The notes below the pieces were generated by a model, which was given only the letters and a program-made list of their open reading frames with translations, did no database searches and was not told where the DNA came from. A DNA stretch of 47,396 nt from Clostridiales bacterium (GTDB lineage Bacteria > Bacillota > Clostridia > Saccharofermentanales > Saccharofermentanaceae), in NCBI GenBank assembly GCA_017529925.1, contig JAFXMZ010000005.1:1-47396 (forward strand). Direction: 5' to 3'. A program made the translations under genes and the position numbers. Position 1 is the first letter of the stretch. Every line of letters starts with the position of its first letter. Of the stretch, positions 1-8,766 are shown piece by piece.

Positions 1-87
1 AAGCGATATCAGGAGATGGAACCAACAATTACCCAAGCTTTTACAGAGATTGCTGAACGGCAGCATCACGAGATCTTGGTTGCTTAA
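1..87 (+). CDS. C-terminal fragment of an unrecognised gene, cut by the window edge
   Basis: An open frame runs from base 1 to a TAA at 85-87 and encodes 28 residues ending in EIAERQHHEILVA. It is more AT-rich than the rest of the window and is followed by a short AT-rich stretch and a direct repeat. Its place at the edge, with an IS3 transposase tail at the other edge, suggests the end of a transposase of another family. I do not recognise the family and the fragment is too short to assign. Confidence 0.4.
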   Translation, partial: KRYQEMEPTITQAFTEIAERQHHEILVA

Positions 88-139
88 GGGACAAGCATTA
101 TGCAGGAATTTGAATTTACACACTAATTAGGACTTGACC

Positions 140-222
140 GAAATAGTATACCGGCGCGGCCTTTTCGGTGTACTAAATCGTAAAAAACGGGGAAATAGTA
201 TACTGGCGCGGCCTTTTCGATG
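140..222. repeat. Two copies of a 31-bp direct repeat
   Basis: Two near-identical copies (140-170 and 192-222, offset 52) share the core GTATACYGGCGCGGCCTTTT and differ at about two positions. They lie between the edge fragment and the 3' end of the minus-strand glycosyltransferase gene. Read on the minus strand, the copy nearest the gene pairs in part with the CGGCC just after the stop codon, so it may contribute to a 3' hairpin. They could also mark the boundary of a mobile element. Confidence 0.6.
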
Positions 223-228
223 CGGCCG

Positions 229-1365
229 TCAGAAGAAGAAGACTCCCATCGAAAAGAAGAGCGACGTTACCATCGACATCAGCGCCGTGAATGCAAATAT
301 GCCGAGGCGCGGAGCCTGGGGCAGCGGTCTTTTGGCGGGGAGGATGAATATCGGGAACATGCTCAGGTAATATCTGTAGAAACTGTCCGTGGGGCAGTCG
401 ATCAGCGGGTCCCTGATGGTCGAGGAGAAGCTGATGACGCAAAGGAGCGCATATGAGACGAGCACGAGAGAATCGGCATCGAGCCGCTTTTTCCTTACGG
501 CGTAATATATCTCCCTTCCGGCGATGAACAGCACGAAACAGAAGATGATGAAAGTAAGCGCCTCGTTGGTCTTGAACAGGATCTTTGTATCCTGTGCATC
601 GTAGGGGAAGTTGTCGGTAAAGATGTAGCGCAGGTTCCAGTAGACTGTCTTTGCTATGTTCGAATGGATCTTCAGCCAGTAATCATACTGCGATGACAGG
701 AATACGCTCCAGTTGCCGAGTTTGAAATGGAGATAGACCGGGAAGATGAGGCTTATAAGGGTCGCCGGGACATATGAAGCGACGATGCGGGTGAAACGGA
801 TCTCCTTTCGTGCCCATCTCAGGCACATGCCTGCAAATATGCAGAAGAAAAGGAGTGCGCCGACATTTCTCGTGAAGACGGAAAGTCCGATGAGGACTCC
901 CATGAGCACCGGATGGAGGTTTCTCTTAAAGAGCACGAACGCCGACAGTGTCAGGTAAAGGAAGATGCTCTCGGTATATTCGAGCATCGAAAAGAATGCC
1001 GCGGGCGACAGGGATATGATCGCCAGAGTCATGTTGACCGAGGCGGCAGGGATCTTGTAATCCTTCATGAGAAGGTCCTTCGTCAGGAAGAGCGTCAGGA
1101 GGAAGGCGAATTCGTTTATGACGAGAAGCCCGATGTCGCCCGTGAGCTTTATGAGCAGGGGGATCATAGGGAAGAATGCGCTTATGGATTCGTGGTAATA
1201 GCCGTATGATGCGATATTGCGGTAGTGTTCGGTGTCAAAGAGTCCGAGTATCTCGGGATATGAATGGCGCGACAGGAGCATCATCACTGCAAAAAAGAGC
1301 CTCGAAACGGCAAAGAACAGCAGAAGTTCCCTGTTTTCCTTAATGAAAGATCTGACCTTATCCAT
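229..1365 (-). CDS. PIG-V/Gpi18-like membrane mannosyltransferase family protein
   Basis: This 378-residue polytopic membrane protein has the hallmarks of the PIG-V/Gpi18-like glycosyltransferase family: an N-terminal FAVSRLFF helix, an acidic loop motif FDTEHYRNIASYGY, then FFPMIPLL and later SPAAFFSMLEYTES and GVLIGLSVFTRN. Family members use polyprenyl-phosphate sugars on the outer face of the membrane; the sugar and acceptor here are unknown. The ATG at 1365 has no Shine-Dalgarno sequence at normal distance. The nearest one, AAGGAG at 1417-1422, is separated from it by seven heptamer-like repeats. No other start codon occurs in the open frame upstream. The protein ends in a phenylalanine run just before TGA and appears complete. 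Confidence 0.8.
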   Translation of the reverse strand: MDKVRSFIKENRELLLFFAVSRLFFAVMMLLSRHSYPEILGLFDTEHYRNIASYGYYHESISAFFPMIPLLIKLTGDIGLLVINEFAFLLTLFLTKDLLMKDYKIPAASVNMTLAIISLSPAAFFSMLEYTESIFLYLTLSAFVLFKRNLHPVLMGVLIGLSVFTRNVGALLFFCIFAGMCLRWARKEIRFTRIVASYVPATLISLIFPVYLHFKLGNWSVFLSSQYDYWLKIHSNIAKTVYWNLRYIFTDNFPYDAQDTKILFKTNEALTFIIFCFVLFIAGREIYYAVRKKRLDADSLVLVSYALLCVISFSSTIRDPLIDCPTDSFYRYYLSMFPIFILPAKRPLPQAPRLGIFAFTALMSMVTSLFFSMGVFFF

Positions 1366-1416
1366 CCGTCTGTCCGTCTGCCGGCTGCCGTCTGCCCGTC
1401 TGCCGCCTGCCGCCTG
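1366..1416 (-). repeat. Seven tandem heptamer-like units between Shine-Dalgarno and start codon
   Basis: On the minus strand, seven units of 7 or 8 bases with consensus CAGACGG (variants CAGGCGG, CAGCCGG and CAGACGG plus one base) fill exactly the 51 bases between AAGGAG (1417-1422) and the ATG at 1365. No bases are left over on either side. Confidence 0.85.
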
Positions 1417-1452
1417 CTCCTTTTCGCCTTGTTACTGTATAACATTATAGCA

Positions 1453-1482
1453 TTGTATATTATTTCGCTGTTGTCGTATAAT
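1453..1482 (+). promoter_or_regulatory. Probable promoter of the cobalamin riboswitch and B12 import operon
   Basis: TTGTAT at 1453-1458 and TATAAT at 1477-1482 are 18 bases apart, just upstream of the riboswitch. A minus-strand TATAAT (plus-strand ATTATA at 1444-1449) could serve the divergent glycosyltransferase gene, although no good -35 matches it. Confidence 0.5.
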
Positions 1483-1489
1483 AATGACG

Positions 1490-1668
1490 CCGTCGGTGCC
1501 GTGTAAAAACGGATAATAGGGAACCCGGTGCGAATCCGGGACAGCCCCCGCTACTGTCAGTGACTTGGCGTTTCGATATACCATTGCTCCATACCTGTCC
1601 TCAGGGCGGGCGGAGTGAGAAGGGGAAGCGCCTTAGATGCACAAGTCAGGAGACCTGCCGATGAGTCG
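1490..1668 (+). ncRNA. Cobalamin (adenosylcobalamin) riboswitch
   Basis: The leader shows the conserved cobalamin-riboswitch core: GGTGCGAATCC, then the CCCCGCTACTGTCA segment around 1546-1560, a variable GC-rich arm, and the B12 box AGTCAGGAGACCTGCC at 1644-1659. It sits about 60 bases ahead of the importer start. In this family cobalamin binding turns off expression of uptake genes, by a terminator or by hiding the ribosome site. No strong U-tract terminator is visible, so translational control is more likely here. Confidence 0.95.
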
Positions 1669-1721
1669 TAAGTAAAGGCATGTGCTGCGGTGGGCGGCAT
1701 TGTTGCCGGAAAGAAACCCAT

Positions 1722-2651
1722 ATGAAGAGGAAGATCTTAAGTCTTGCCCTTGTTCTGTGCATGTCGCTTTCATGCTTTGCGGCCTGCTCGAAAGAAGGGG
1801 ATAAGGCGGAAGAAACAGAAGCTGCTTTCGAGGCGTTCGAGTACACCGATTTCTACGGAAATAAGGTAACGATCGACAAAGAGCCCCAGAAGGTAGTCAG
1901 CGTGTCACCTGCGCTCACTGAGATCATCTTTGAGCTCGGTGCCGGAGACAAGCTCGTCGGAAGGACAGATTACTGTGACTATCCCGATGATGCACTGAAG
2001 GTCGAATCCGTAGGAGAGATCGTCAGCCCCGACATCGAAAAGATCGCATCGCTCGAGCCGGACATCGTACTCGCATCGTCGATGTTCTCGGAGGAGTCCT
2101 ACAATGCGCTCAAGGATCTCGGCATCACAGTCGTTGTCATCAGAGATGAGGTAACTCTCGACGGAATGCTCTCCGTCATCTCCGACACAGGCCTCCTGAT
2201 CGGTGAGAAGAAGGCAGGAGAAGAGCTCGCAGCGAAGATGAAGGAAGAACTCGACAAGCTCGGTACCGGCGAAGTCGCTGACGATGCTCCTTCTGTTTAT
2301 TATGTAACGGGATTCGGTGAGTACGGTGAGTATACTCCCGGTGAAGGAACATTCATCGATGACATCATCAAGGCCGGCGGTGCAAAGAATGCAGGTGCCG
2401 CTGCCGTAAACTGGAGCTTCTCGCTCGAGGCGCTCATCGAGGCTGATCCCGACTATATCCTGATCCCTGCATGGGGTTATGACCAGTTCATCTCAACTGA
2501 GCCCTATTCTTCACTCTCTGCAGTAAAGAACGGCAACGTCATCATCGTAGATCCCAATATCTTCGAGCGCCAGGGCCCCAGGAACCTTGAGGCGGTCCAG
2601 GTTATCCGCGATATCGTTGACAGCGCGGATGCTCAGGATCTTGCTGCCTGA
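1722..2651 (+). CDS. btuF: Cobalamin ABC transporter substrate-binding lipoprotein
   Basis: This 309-residue secreted lipoprotein is the binding subunit of the importer. It begins MKRKILSLALVLCMSLSCFAAC, a signal peptide whose lipobox cysteine is followed by an acidic linker. The body is of the BtuF/FhuD type: KVVSVSPALTEIIFELGAGDKLVGRT, then an ASLEPDIVLAS segment and a C-terminal AVKNGNVIIVDP block. The ATG at 1722 follows GGAAAG (1708-1713); an in-frame ATG at 1680 would place 14 cysteine-rich residues ahead of the signal peptide and is rejected. The cobalamin riboswitch upstream assigns the substrate, although heme or siderophore binders look similar. Its TGA overlaps the ATG of the permease (TGATG), implying coupled translation. 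Confidence 0.9.
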   Translation: MKRKILSLALVLCMSLSCFAACSKEGDKAEETEAAFEAFEYTDFYGNKVTIDKEPQKVVSVSPALTEIIFELGAGDKLVGRTDYCDYPDDALKVESVGEIVSPDIEKIASLEPDIVLASSMFSEESYNALKDLGITVVVIRDEVTLDGMLSVISDTGLLIGEKKAGEELAAKMKEELDKLGTGEVADDAPSVYYVTGFGEYGEYTPGEGTFIDDIIKAGGAKNAGAAAVNWSFSLEALIEADPDYILIPAWGYDQFISTEPYSSLSAVKNGNVIIVDPNIFERQGPRNLEAVQVIRDIVDSADAQDLAA

Positions 2652-3760
2652 TGAGTAATCCGGGCAACATGACCGATAAAGAAAAAACGTCTGCCCCTCA
2701 GGCCGCGCACTCCGGTGCGCGTGCCCTGAGGGGCGACGCCTTTTATCCGAAGCTGCTTGCGGCAGCCGTACTGCTGTTTCTGGCTGCGGCTGTGGCATGC
2801 TGCCTCGGAAGCAGTTCCATTCCGTTTCACAAGGTGGTCTCGTATTTTATAGGGAAGACGGAGTCTCTTTCGTCCTCTGAGATCCTCATCATAGGGAGGA
2901 TCAGGCTCCCGAGGACCATAACCTCACTTCTCGTCGGCGGTGCCCTGGCATCGGTAGGATGCATAATGCAGGGTGTATTCCGCAACCCGATGGCCGATCC
3001 CTCGGTACTTGGTATCTCTTCGGGAAGCGCGCTCGGCGCCGCGATCATGATAGTCCTGGGCTTTAACGGGGTCATCATCGGGACAGGTTTTACGGGAGCA
3101 TATATAGGCGCCATCGCGGGCGCTCTTGTCACATGGCTGGCCGTTTTCTATATCGCGCGTTCCTCGGGGGAATATGACACGACATCGACGCTCATCGCGG
3201 GCATCGCGATATCGTCGATCATGAGCGCGCTCATAACGGTCCTGATGACACTTCATCACGAAAGCATGGAGAGGATCTATATGTGGATGCTCGGTACTTT
3301 TTCCTCTGCGACCGTTCAGAAGACATGGGTGCTCTTCGCAGTGGTCGGCGTACTTGTTCCCGTACTTGTCCTCATAGCGCCTCGCATCGATGTGCTGAAG
3401 CTCGGAAGGGAGGCAGCACTTTCACTGGGTGTAAACCAGTCGAGGACGCTCGGTATCGTCCTGTGCATATCATCCGTACTCCTGGCATTCTGCGTTGCCA
3501 ATTCGGGCATCATAGGATTCGTAGGACTCATAATCCCTCATATTGTCGAATATTTCAGGATACACAGGATGAGGAGAAAGCTCATCATGTCATTTATGAC
3601 AGGAGCGATATTCATGGTGGTATGTGACTGTATCGCCAAGACTGTAGTCTCCCCGGGAGAGATGGCTATCGGCGCGATGACGAGCCTTATAGGTGCGCCT
3701 TATTTCCTGATCCTTCTGATCAAGAGCAGGGTCACTGCAGGGAGAAAGGGGATCAGATAA
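2651..3760 (+). CDS. btuC: Cobalamin ABC transporter permease, FecCD/BtuC family
   Basis: This 369-residue permease has the multi-helix FecCD fold, with RLPRTITSLLVGGALASVG, the block NPMADPSVLGISSGSALGA, and the coupling-region segment ALSLGVNQSRTLG. Late GFVGLIIPHIVEYF is the usual GFVGLxxPHxxR signature, but the Arg typical of the family is Glu-Tyr here. An N-terminal tail of about 30 residues rich in Ala, Arg and Gly precedes the first helix. It overlaps its neighbours on both sides by a base or two, so the three importer genes form one translationally coupled unit. Confidence 0.92.
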   Translation: MSNPGNMTDKEKTSAPQAAHSGARALRGDAFYPKLLAAAVLLFLAAAVACCLGSSSIPFHKVVSYFIGKTESLSSSEILIIGRIRLPRTITSLLVGGALASVGCIMQGVFRNPMADPSVLGISSGSALGAAIMIVLGFNGVIIGTGFTGAYIGAIAGALVTWLAVFYIARSSGEYDTTSTLIAGIAISSIMSALITVLMTLHHESMERIYMWMLGTFSSATVQKTWVLFAVVGVLVPVLVLIAPRIDVLKLGREAALSLGVNQSRTLGIVLCISSVLLAFCVANSGIIGFVGLIIPHIVEYFRIHRMRRKLIMSFMTGAIFMVVCDCIAKTVVSPGEMAIGAMTSLIGAPYFLILLIKSRVTAGRKGIR

Positions 3761-4458
3761 TGAATATAGAGATGGAAAAGGTCACGGTCAGATACGGCCT
3801 GCGAAAAGCCCTGAAGGGGGTGAGCCACACTTTCGAAGAGGGGAAGATACATGTCCTTCTCGGACCGAACGGATGCGGCAAGACGACGCTGCTCAAAAAG
3901 ATAGTCGACAGATATCACGCTTCAGGGGAGCTGGCTTATGTTCCCCAGGAAGTCTACGGCAACGTGGCGCTGACGGTATTTGATACTGTTGCGCTGGGAA
4001 GATATGACAGCTCAAAGTTTTTCGCGGGGGTGTCGGATGAAGACCGCGCCCTGGTTCAGAAGGCCATAGATGAAATGGAAATGACCGGGATGGAGGAGAG
4101 GATCTTCGATACCCTGTCGGGAGGCGAGAAACAGCGTGTCATGATAGCAAGGGCGCTGGCTCAGGACGCACCGTGGACGCTGCTCGACGAACCTTCCTCG
4201 AGCCTTGACGTAAGGCATTCGATGCTGACAATGAATAAGATCAGGGAGCTCAAGTCACGTGGCGGCAAGTCGTTTATCCTTGTCCTTCACGATATCAACA
4301 TGGCGTCCTCGATCGGAGATGAATTCGTCCTGATGAAGGACGGACAGATAATGTACGAGACAGAGCGCCTGTCGGCAGATATGCTCGGCAAGGTCTTCGA
4401 TACGGAATTCGGTGAGGGATCATCGAGCGAGGGGCACAGCCTCTTCTATACCGTTTGA
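3760..4458 (+). CDS. btuD: Cobalamin ABC transporter ATP-binding protein
   Basis: This 232-residue ATPase powers the importer from the cytoplasmic face. It carries Walker A GPNGCGKTT, a Q-loop VPQE, the signature LSGGEKQRV, Walker B followed by the catalytic Glu in TLLDEPSSSLD, and the H-loop VLHD. The start overlaps the permease stop (TAATG). The last 39 bases overlap the 3' end of the convergent permease-protease gene on the other strand. It belongs to the FepC/BtuD group by context and length. Confidence 0.92.
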   Translation: MNIEMEKVTVRYGLRKALKGVSHTFEEGKIHVLLGPNGCGKTTLLKKIVDRYHASGELAYVPQEVYGNVALTVFDTVALGRYDSSKFFAGVSDEDRALVQKAIDEMEMTGMEERIFDTLSGGEKQRVMIARALAQDAPWTLLDEPSSSLDVRHSMLTMNKIRELKSRGGKSFILVLHDINMASSIGDEFVLMKDGQIMYETERLSADMLGKVFDTEFGEGSSSEGHSLFYTV

Positions 4459-6747
4459 TGCATCTACCGCATCTTTCTTTTTCCTTCTCATAAGAAGGAT
4501 CACGAGCCCCATGGCGAAAAGCGTTACAAGCGTCACCGCAAGTCCGCCCTCGGGACCGAAGTCGCCGCCTGTCCATATGTCAGAGGCGTTCGGGCCTGCA
4601 GACGTCGTGATGACGGAGCCCTCTATAACATTTCCGCTTACCGACAGACCGAACAGCCCGCCCTGTGCAAAGTTCCAGATGGTGTGAGCCGCGCATGTCA
4701 CCCAGATGCTGTCCCTCCATATCGAGATCAGGGCAAACAGCACCGCGATAAGGATCAGGTTGATGACAGCGAGTACAGATATTCCGAGGTTGAGCCCGTG
4801 GAACAGCGAGAACATGCCAGAGGAGAAGCATACTGCGAAGACCGTTCCGAACCTCGCGGCGGTCCTGGACATCATGAAGCCCCTGAACATTACTTCCTCG
4901 CATGCGCCCTGCGGTATCCACATGAACAGCGAGATGAGCGCGGCAGGTATCGATACGGACGGATCGGAGAATCCGTCAAAGCTGACATTTCCGGTAAAGA
5001 TAAGGATCAGGAATACCGATGTCATCATGGAAAGTCCGAGCAGCAGTCCCGCCCCGTAATCACGCACGGGCGAATCTCCTCCGAAGCCCAGCGAAGAAAC
5101 GGGCTGACGGTCGAACCGGTTGTTCCTCAGGATATAGATCAGTATCACCAGAACATAGGAGACGCCCATGAGACCCAGGAACAGAGGGTCTTTCAGGAAC
5201 ATGGCCAGGATGTCGAAGGTTACCTTGAACACATCGGAGAAGGTCTCAACGCTCTTGAGGGAAATGATGAGATCGGAGAACTTCTTTCCCGTCGAAAAGT
5301 TCAGAAGAGTCACCGCCATAGCGGGAAGCTGACACAGTCCGAGAGTCCACAGAGGGAAGAAGAACTGGCCGGAGATAAACCGGCTGTTCGTCTTTTTCTT
5401 TTCCTTCAGGCGCGGTTCATAGCCGAAGAGCTTTGCGACTGCAGGTGCAGATGCTCTCATGGCACGTTTCTTCATGGCCTTTGCATCCCTGAGAGCCTTC
5501 TTGTCCGACACCGATTCAGTGGTGACGGTAAACCTTTCGCTGTGGAGAAGGCGTTCGGATATGAGCACTATGATGAATGTCACGATCAGCGTGGTCGCGA
5601 CACACAAAAGAACGTCGATGACCGACAGGGGGCTTCCGCCGATGCTCCTGCCGCTTAATGCGGCGCCTATGCCGTAAAAATGACCGTAGACAGGGAACCA
5701 GTAGAGGAAGCGGCGTGCTTCATCGGCATTCTGCATGCAGGTGACGCTGATGCTGATCAGGATGAAAAAGACAGGCAGGAAAGCTGTCTGCGCTGCGACG
5801 GTGGTGTCGTTCATTATTGAGATCAGGACCGTCAGCGAACAGATGAACAGTGACAGCGACATTATGAGCAGCAGAGGGTAGATGAAGCCGGTAATGCTCG
5901 CGAACAGAGGCACGAACATCAGGAGGATGAGTATGACGACGGGCGCGATCACGGTGCTCAGGAATACGCCTGTAAGCGTTGCCGTGACGATGGTCAGCCT
6001 CGGGACAGGAGTCATGATGAGACCTGCGAATGTGCCCTTCTCCTTTTCGCCGGAGACGGCATTGGTACCTGAGCTCATTCCCATATAGAGGATCAGCATG
6101 ATCATGATGATCGGTATAACGGAGTTGGCAGCCGTCAGGAGGAACATCCCGGTAGGCGACAGTCCGCCGTTCAGCGTCGCAGGCTGTTCGATGATCTCGA
6201 TGCCCTCACCGCTTTTGAATGACAGCCCGAAGCGGTCCTTAAGATATTCACCGTACTCGTAGAGAGGCTCATCGACGACGATATTTCTCCATTCGGCATA
6301 TTTGAGCCGGTCGCCGAGGATATACGTCAGAACCTCGGGGGTCTTTCCGCTGATGATCTCATCATCAAAGTCTTTGGGGAATACGACCGTTATAAATGCC
6401 TTTTCCTCCTTCATCCACTTCGAAAATGTCATGACGTCGTAGAGCGCATCAGTCTTTTTGTGCTCGGTAAAGAGCCTGTATGAAACATTCACTTCGGGAT
6501 GATTTATGAAGTTTTTGAGCGACCGCGGCGCATTGACGATGATGACATTGTGGTAGCCTTCATATCTCGTGCGGTTCTCTATATATCTCGTTGACATTAT
6601 GCAGATAAAGGTGCACATCAGGGCAAGCACAAAGACAAGGCTCGTGACAAAGGCCGACTTCGACATCTGTGTCCCCGCCTTGCCGCTGCCCCTGAATGCC
6701 TTTCGCATCAGAGTCCTGAACTGTCTTGACTTAGTGCTCCTTTTCAA
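4420..6747 (-). CDS. ABC-2 type permease fused to a CPBP intramembrane protease
   Basis: A 775-residue fusion. The first 450 or so residues form an ABC-2 type permease: an N-terminal anchor, a large extracytoplasmic loop, then helices around the GEKEKGT coupling motif. The C-terminal part is a CPBP (CAAX protease/bacteriocin-processing) domain with CEEVMFRG (Glu pair near residue 617), FHGLNLG and HTIWNFAQG, which supply the usual Glu-Glu-Arg, His and His-Asn motifs. An ATG at 6825 would overlap the upstream ATPase gene by 50 bases. I prefer TTG at 6747, 28 bases after that gene, with GGAAGAAG upstream. It is the last gene of a three-gene exporter operon. The protease half may process an exported peptide or act in self-immunity; this is inference. 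Confidence 0.85.
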   Translation of the reverse strand: MKRSTKSRQFRTLMRKAFRGSGKAGTQMSKSAFVTSLVFVLALMCTFICIMSTRYIENRTRYEGYHNVIIVNAPRSLKNFINHPEVNVSYRLFTEHKKTDALYDVMTFSKWMKEEKAFITVVFPKDFDDEIISGKTPEVLTYILGDRLKYAEWRNIVVDEPLYEYGEYLKDRFGLSFKSGEGIEIIEQPATLNGGLSPTGMFLLTAANSVIPIIMIMLILYMGMSSGTNAVSGEKEKGTFAGLIMTPVPRLTIVTATLTGVFLSTVIAPVVILILLMFVPLFASITGFIYPLLLIMSLSLFICSLTVLISIMNDTTVAAQTAFLPVFFILISISVTCMQNADEARRFLYWFPVYGHFYGIGAALSGRSIGGSPLSVIDVLLCVATTLIVTFIIVLISERLLHSERFTVTTESVSDKKALRDAKAMKKRAMRASAPAVAKLFGYEPRLKEKKKTNSRFISGQFFFPLWTLGLCQLPAMAVTLLNFSTGKKFSDLIISLKSVETFSDVFKVTFDILAMFLKDPLFLGLMGVSYVLVILIYILRNNRFDRQPVSSLGFGGDSPVRDYGAGLLLGLSMMTSVFLILIFTGNVSFDGFSDPSVSIPAALISLFMWIPQGACEEVMFRGFMMSRTAARFGTVFAVCFSSGMFSLFHGLNLGISVLAVINLILIAVLFALISIWRDSIWVTCAAHTIWNFAQGGLFGLSVSGNVIEGSVITTSAGPNASDIWTGGDFGPEGGLAVTLVTLFAMGLVILLMRRKKKDAVDASNGIEEAVPLAR

Positions 6748-6775
6748 CCTTCTGTCTTCTTCCTTTCGATGTTCC

Positions 6776-7522
6776 TTATTCCTCGCCGGAATACTCCTTG
6801 AAGAGCTTGAAGAAAGCCTCCTCAAAATTCTCCGATCCCGTCTTCTCGGTCAGTTCCTGCGCAGTTCCCGCCTCGACGATCTTTCCGCCTATGAGTATGC
6901 CGATCTCGTCGCACAGCCTCTCGGCGACCGAAAAGATATGCGTCGACAGTAGTATCGCACGACCTTCTTCCTTCAGTTCGAGGAGATAATCCATGACCTG
7001 CCTCGATGTCAGGATGTCGAGGCCGTTCGTCGGCTCGTCGAATATGATGACCGGCGGCTCATGTATCAGGCTTATGGCTATAGATACCTTCTGCTTCATT
7101 CCCGTCGAAAGCTCGACGATCCTCTTATTCGCAAAAGGTGTGATGCCGAACCTGCCGTAGTCCTTTTCCTTCTTGGCTTCTATCGTCTCCTCGGGGATGT
7201 CATAGAGCCTCGCGAAAAAGTCATAGAGCTCATCGGGCGTAGACAGCGGATCGAGCTTTATCTCCGTCGTCAGGAAGCCGATGATCTTATGTATCTCCAG
7301 AGCATCATCGACGGAGTCGAGTCCGCAGATCCTGACATAACCCGTTGTCGGCGCCAGAAGTGTGCTGATCATCTGCATGAGCGTCGTCTTGCCGGCACCG
7401 TTCGGTCCCAGGAGGCCGTAGATCATGCCCTTCCTGACCTCGAAGCTCACGCCCTTTACGGCGACTTCGTCACCGGAGTATCTCTTGAAAACATTTTCGA
7501 CGGTTATCAGTGCATCAGACAT
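6776..7522 (-). CDS. NatA-like ABC transporter ATP-binding protein
   Basis: This 248-residue ATPase has Walker [11 protein letters not shown], a signature LSTGMKQKV (the STGMKQK variant seen in NatA-type exporters), Walker B with catalytic Glu in [11 protein letters not shown], and the H-loop LSTH. It lies between two ABC-2 type permeases and overlaps the upstream one by 8 bases. The family exports sodium, drugs or peptides; the substrate here is unknown. The CPBP fusion next door favours a peptide-linked role. Confidence 0.9.
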   Translation of the reverse strand: MSDALITVENVFKRYSGDEVAVKGVSFEVRKGMIYGLLGPNGAGKTTLMQMISTLLAPTTGYVRICGLDSVDDALEIHKIIGFLTTEIKLDPLSTPDELYDFFARLYDIPEETIEAKKEKDYGRFGITPFANKRIVELSTGMKQKVSIAISLIHEPPVIIFDEPTNGLDILTSRQVMDYLLELKEEGRAILLSTHIFSVAERLCDEIGILIGGKIVEAGTAQELTEKTGSENFEEAFFKLFKEYSGEE

Positions 7523-8726
7523 AAGACTGTTTTCCTCCGTTATTCCTGCGGCTGCGTTTTCTTTTACGGGCGGATACCGCTGACGGCGCGGGAGTCGCGC
7601 TGAAGATCTTCCTGTTGGCTCGGAAGAGCAGGTATCCGGTGAGTATGTTTATGACGATCGATATCAGGATGCTCCGGATGTCGCTTTCGGAAGCAAAGGC
7701 ATTGCGCATCACGCATATCGTGTTGTGTACGGGAATGATATATTCAGGTGCAAGAGGCTTTACGCTCCTTGCCATCTGTATGAAGAACTCCACCAGCAGG
7801 AGTATCAGCGGCAGCTGGAGGTTCAGGATGATGTCCGAGAGCTTTTCGAGGGAGAATATCATGTTGACTGCCAGCATGACCATCACGAAGACTGTTGCGG
7901 GCACCGTTATGATGACAGTCAGAAGATCCCCGGGGGACAGCAGCAGTCCGAACGGCAGAAGGCTCATCGCGTCGTTGCTGTGGTTCAGCCATGAGGACAG
8001 GAACAGCACGAAGAAGGTGACGAGCGACGAGATCCATACGATCACGGTGATGGCGAGCGTCTTGCCGAGCATGATCCCGGAAGGCTTTACGGGCGTCATC
8101 ATGAGCTTGCCGAGGAAGCCTCGGGCGCGTTCCGCAGCGAAAGAATCGCTCGACAGCGCATATACACAGTAGTACATGAGAAGGACCAAAACTCCGGGGA
8201 TGACCCTGGCTGCGCCTGCATTAGCGGTGCTCCTGTACATCATTATATCGGTGACGGGGTTAAAAGCGTCGATATCGAAGACCCGCCCGTCTATATTCTC
8301 GAGTGAGTCGGAATAACCTTTGAGGACAGAGGTGATAAGCTGGCCGGCGCGTGAATAGAGCGAATAGGAGCTTTCGTTGTAGACGACGCGGACGCTCTTC
8401 TCGCCGTCGAAGACAAGGACTATATTGCCGTGCCTGATCTCCTTCCTGAGGCTGACCTCATATTCGTCGGTGTCGACAAAATCATAGCTGAACGATGCGG
8501 AGGCACCTTCGTTCTCGGTGTAGCGGACGAAGGAACGGGGTGCGTCGAGAACGACGATCGGCTTCTGGCCGAAGCTTCCTGTCGTCATATAGTTAACGAG
8601 AAAGGGAAAGATGTTCAGCGCGAGCATCATGAGCACGGCAGGCAACAGAAATACGGTCAGCGTCTTGCGCCAGTTGCCTATGACCTTGCGAAGTTCGCGC
8701 TTCGCGATAACCAGTGTCTTTTCCAT
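7515..8726 (-). CDS. NatB-like ABC-2 type transporter permease
   Basis: This 403-residue permease begins MEKTLVIAKRELRKVIGN, typical of NatB/YhaP-type subunits, with one N-terminal helix, an extracytoplasmic domain of about 130 residues, then five or six helices around ERARGFLGKLMMTPVKPS. It heads the operon. No Shine-Dalgarno sequence precedes its ATG. Instead an extended -10 (TGT then TATTAT, 8733-8741) ends six bases before the ATG, so transcription may begin at or next to the start codon. It is distantly similar in layout to the permease half of the fusion gene at the operon's end, so the two may form a heterodimer. Confidence 0.88.
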   Translation of the reverse strand: MEKTLVIAKRELRKVIGNWRKTLTVFLLPAVLMMLALNIFPFLVNYMTTGSFGQKPIVVLDAPRSFVRYTENEGASASFSYDFVDTDEYEVSLRKEIRHGNIVLVFDGEKSVRVVYNESSYSLYSRAGQLITSVLKGYSDSLENIDGRVFDIDAFNPVTDIMMYRSTANAGAARVIPGVLVLLMYYCVYALSSDSFAAERARGFLGKLMMTPVKPSGIMLGKTLAITVIVWISSLVTFFVLFLSSWLNHSNDAMSLLPFGLLLSPGDLLTVIITVPATVFVMVMLAVNMIFSLEKLSDIILNLQLPLILLLVEFFIQMARSVKPLAPEYIIPVHNTICVMRNAFASESDIRSILISIVINILTGYLLFRANRKIFSATPAPSAVSARKRKRSRRNNGGKQSYV

Positions 8727-8732
8727 GCGATA

Positions 8733-8741
8733 ATAATAACA
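8733..8741 (-). promoter_or_regulatory. Extended -10 element giving a probable leaderless transcript
   Basis: Minus-strand TGTTATTAT is a TGn extension plus TATTAT. It ends at 8733, so initiation 6 or 7 bases on falls on the ATG at 8726. No clear -35 is visible. Confidence 0.4.
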
Positions 8742-8766
8742 TAATCCGCGCGCTTTTTAATTGCAC

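Noticed and set aside
4684..5658. 324-codon open frame on the plus strand
   Set aside because: It is antisense to the permease-CPBP gene, is unusually rich in Arg, His and Glu as shadow frames are in GC-rich genes, and has no recognisable motif.
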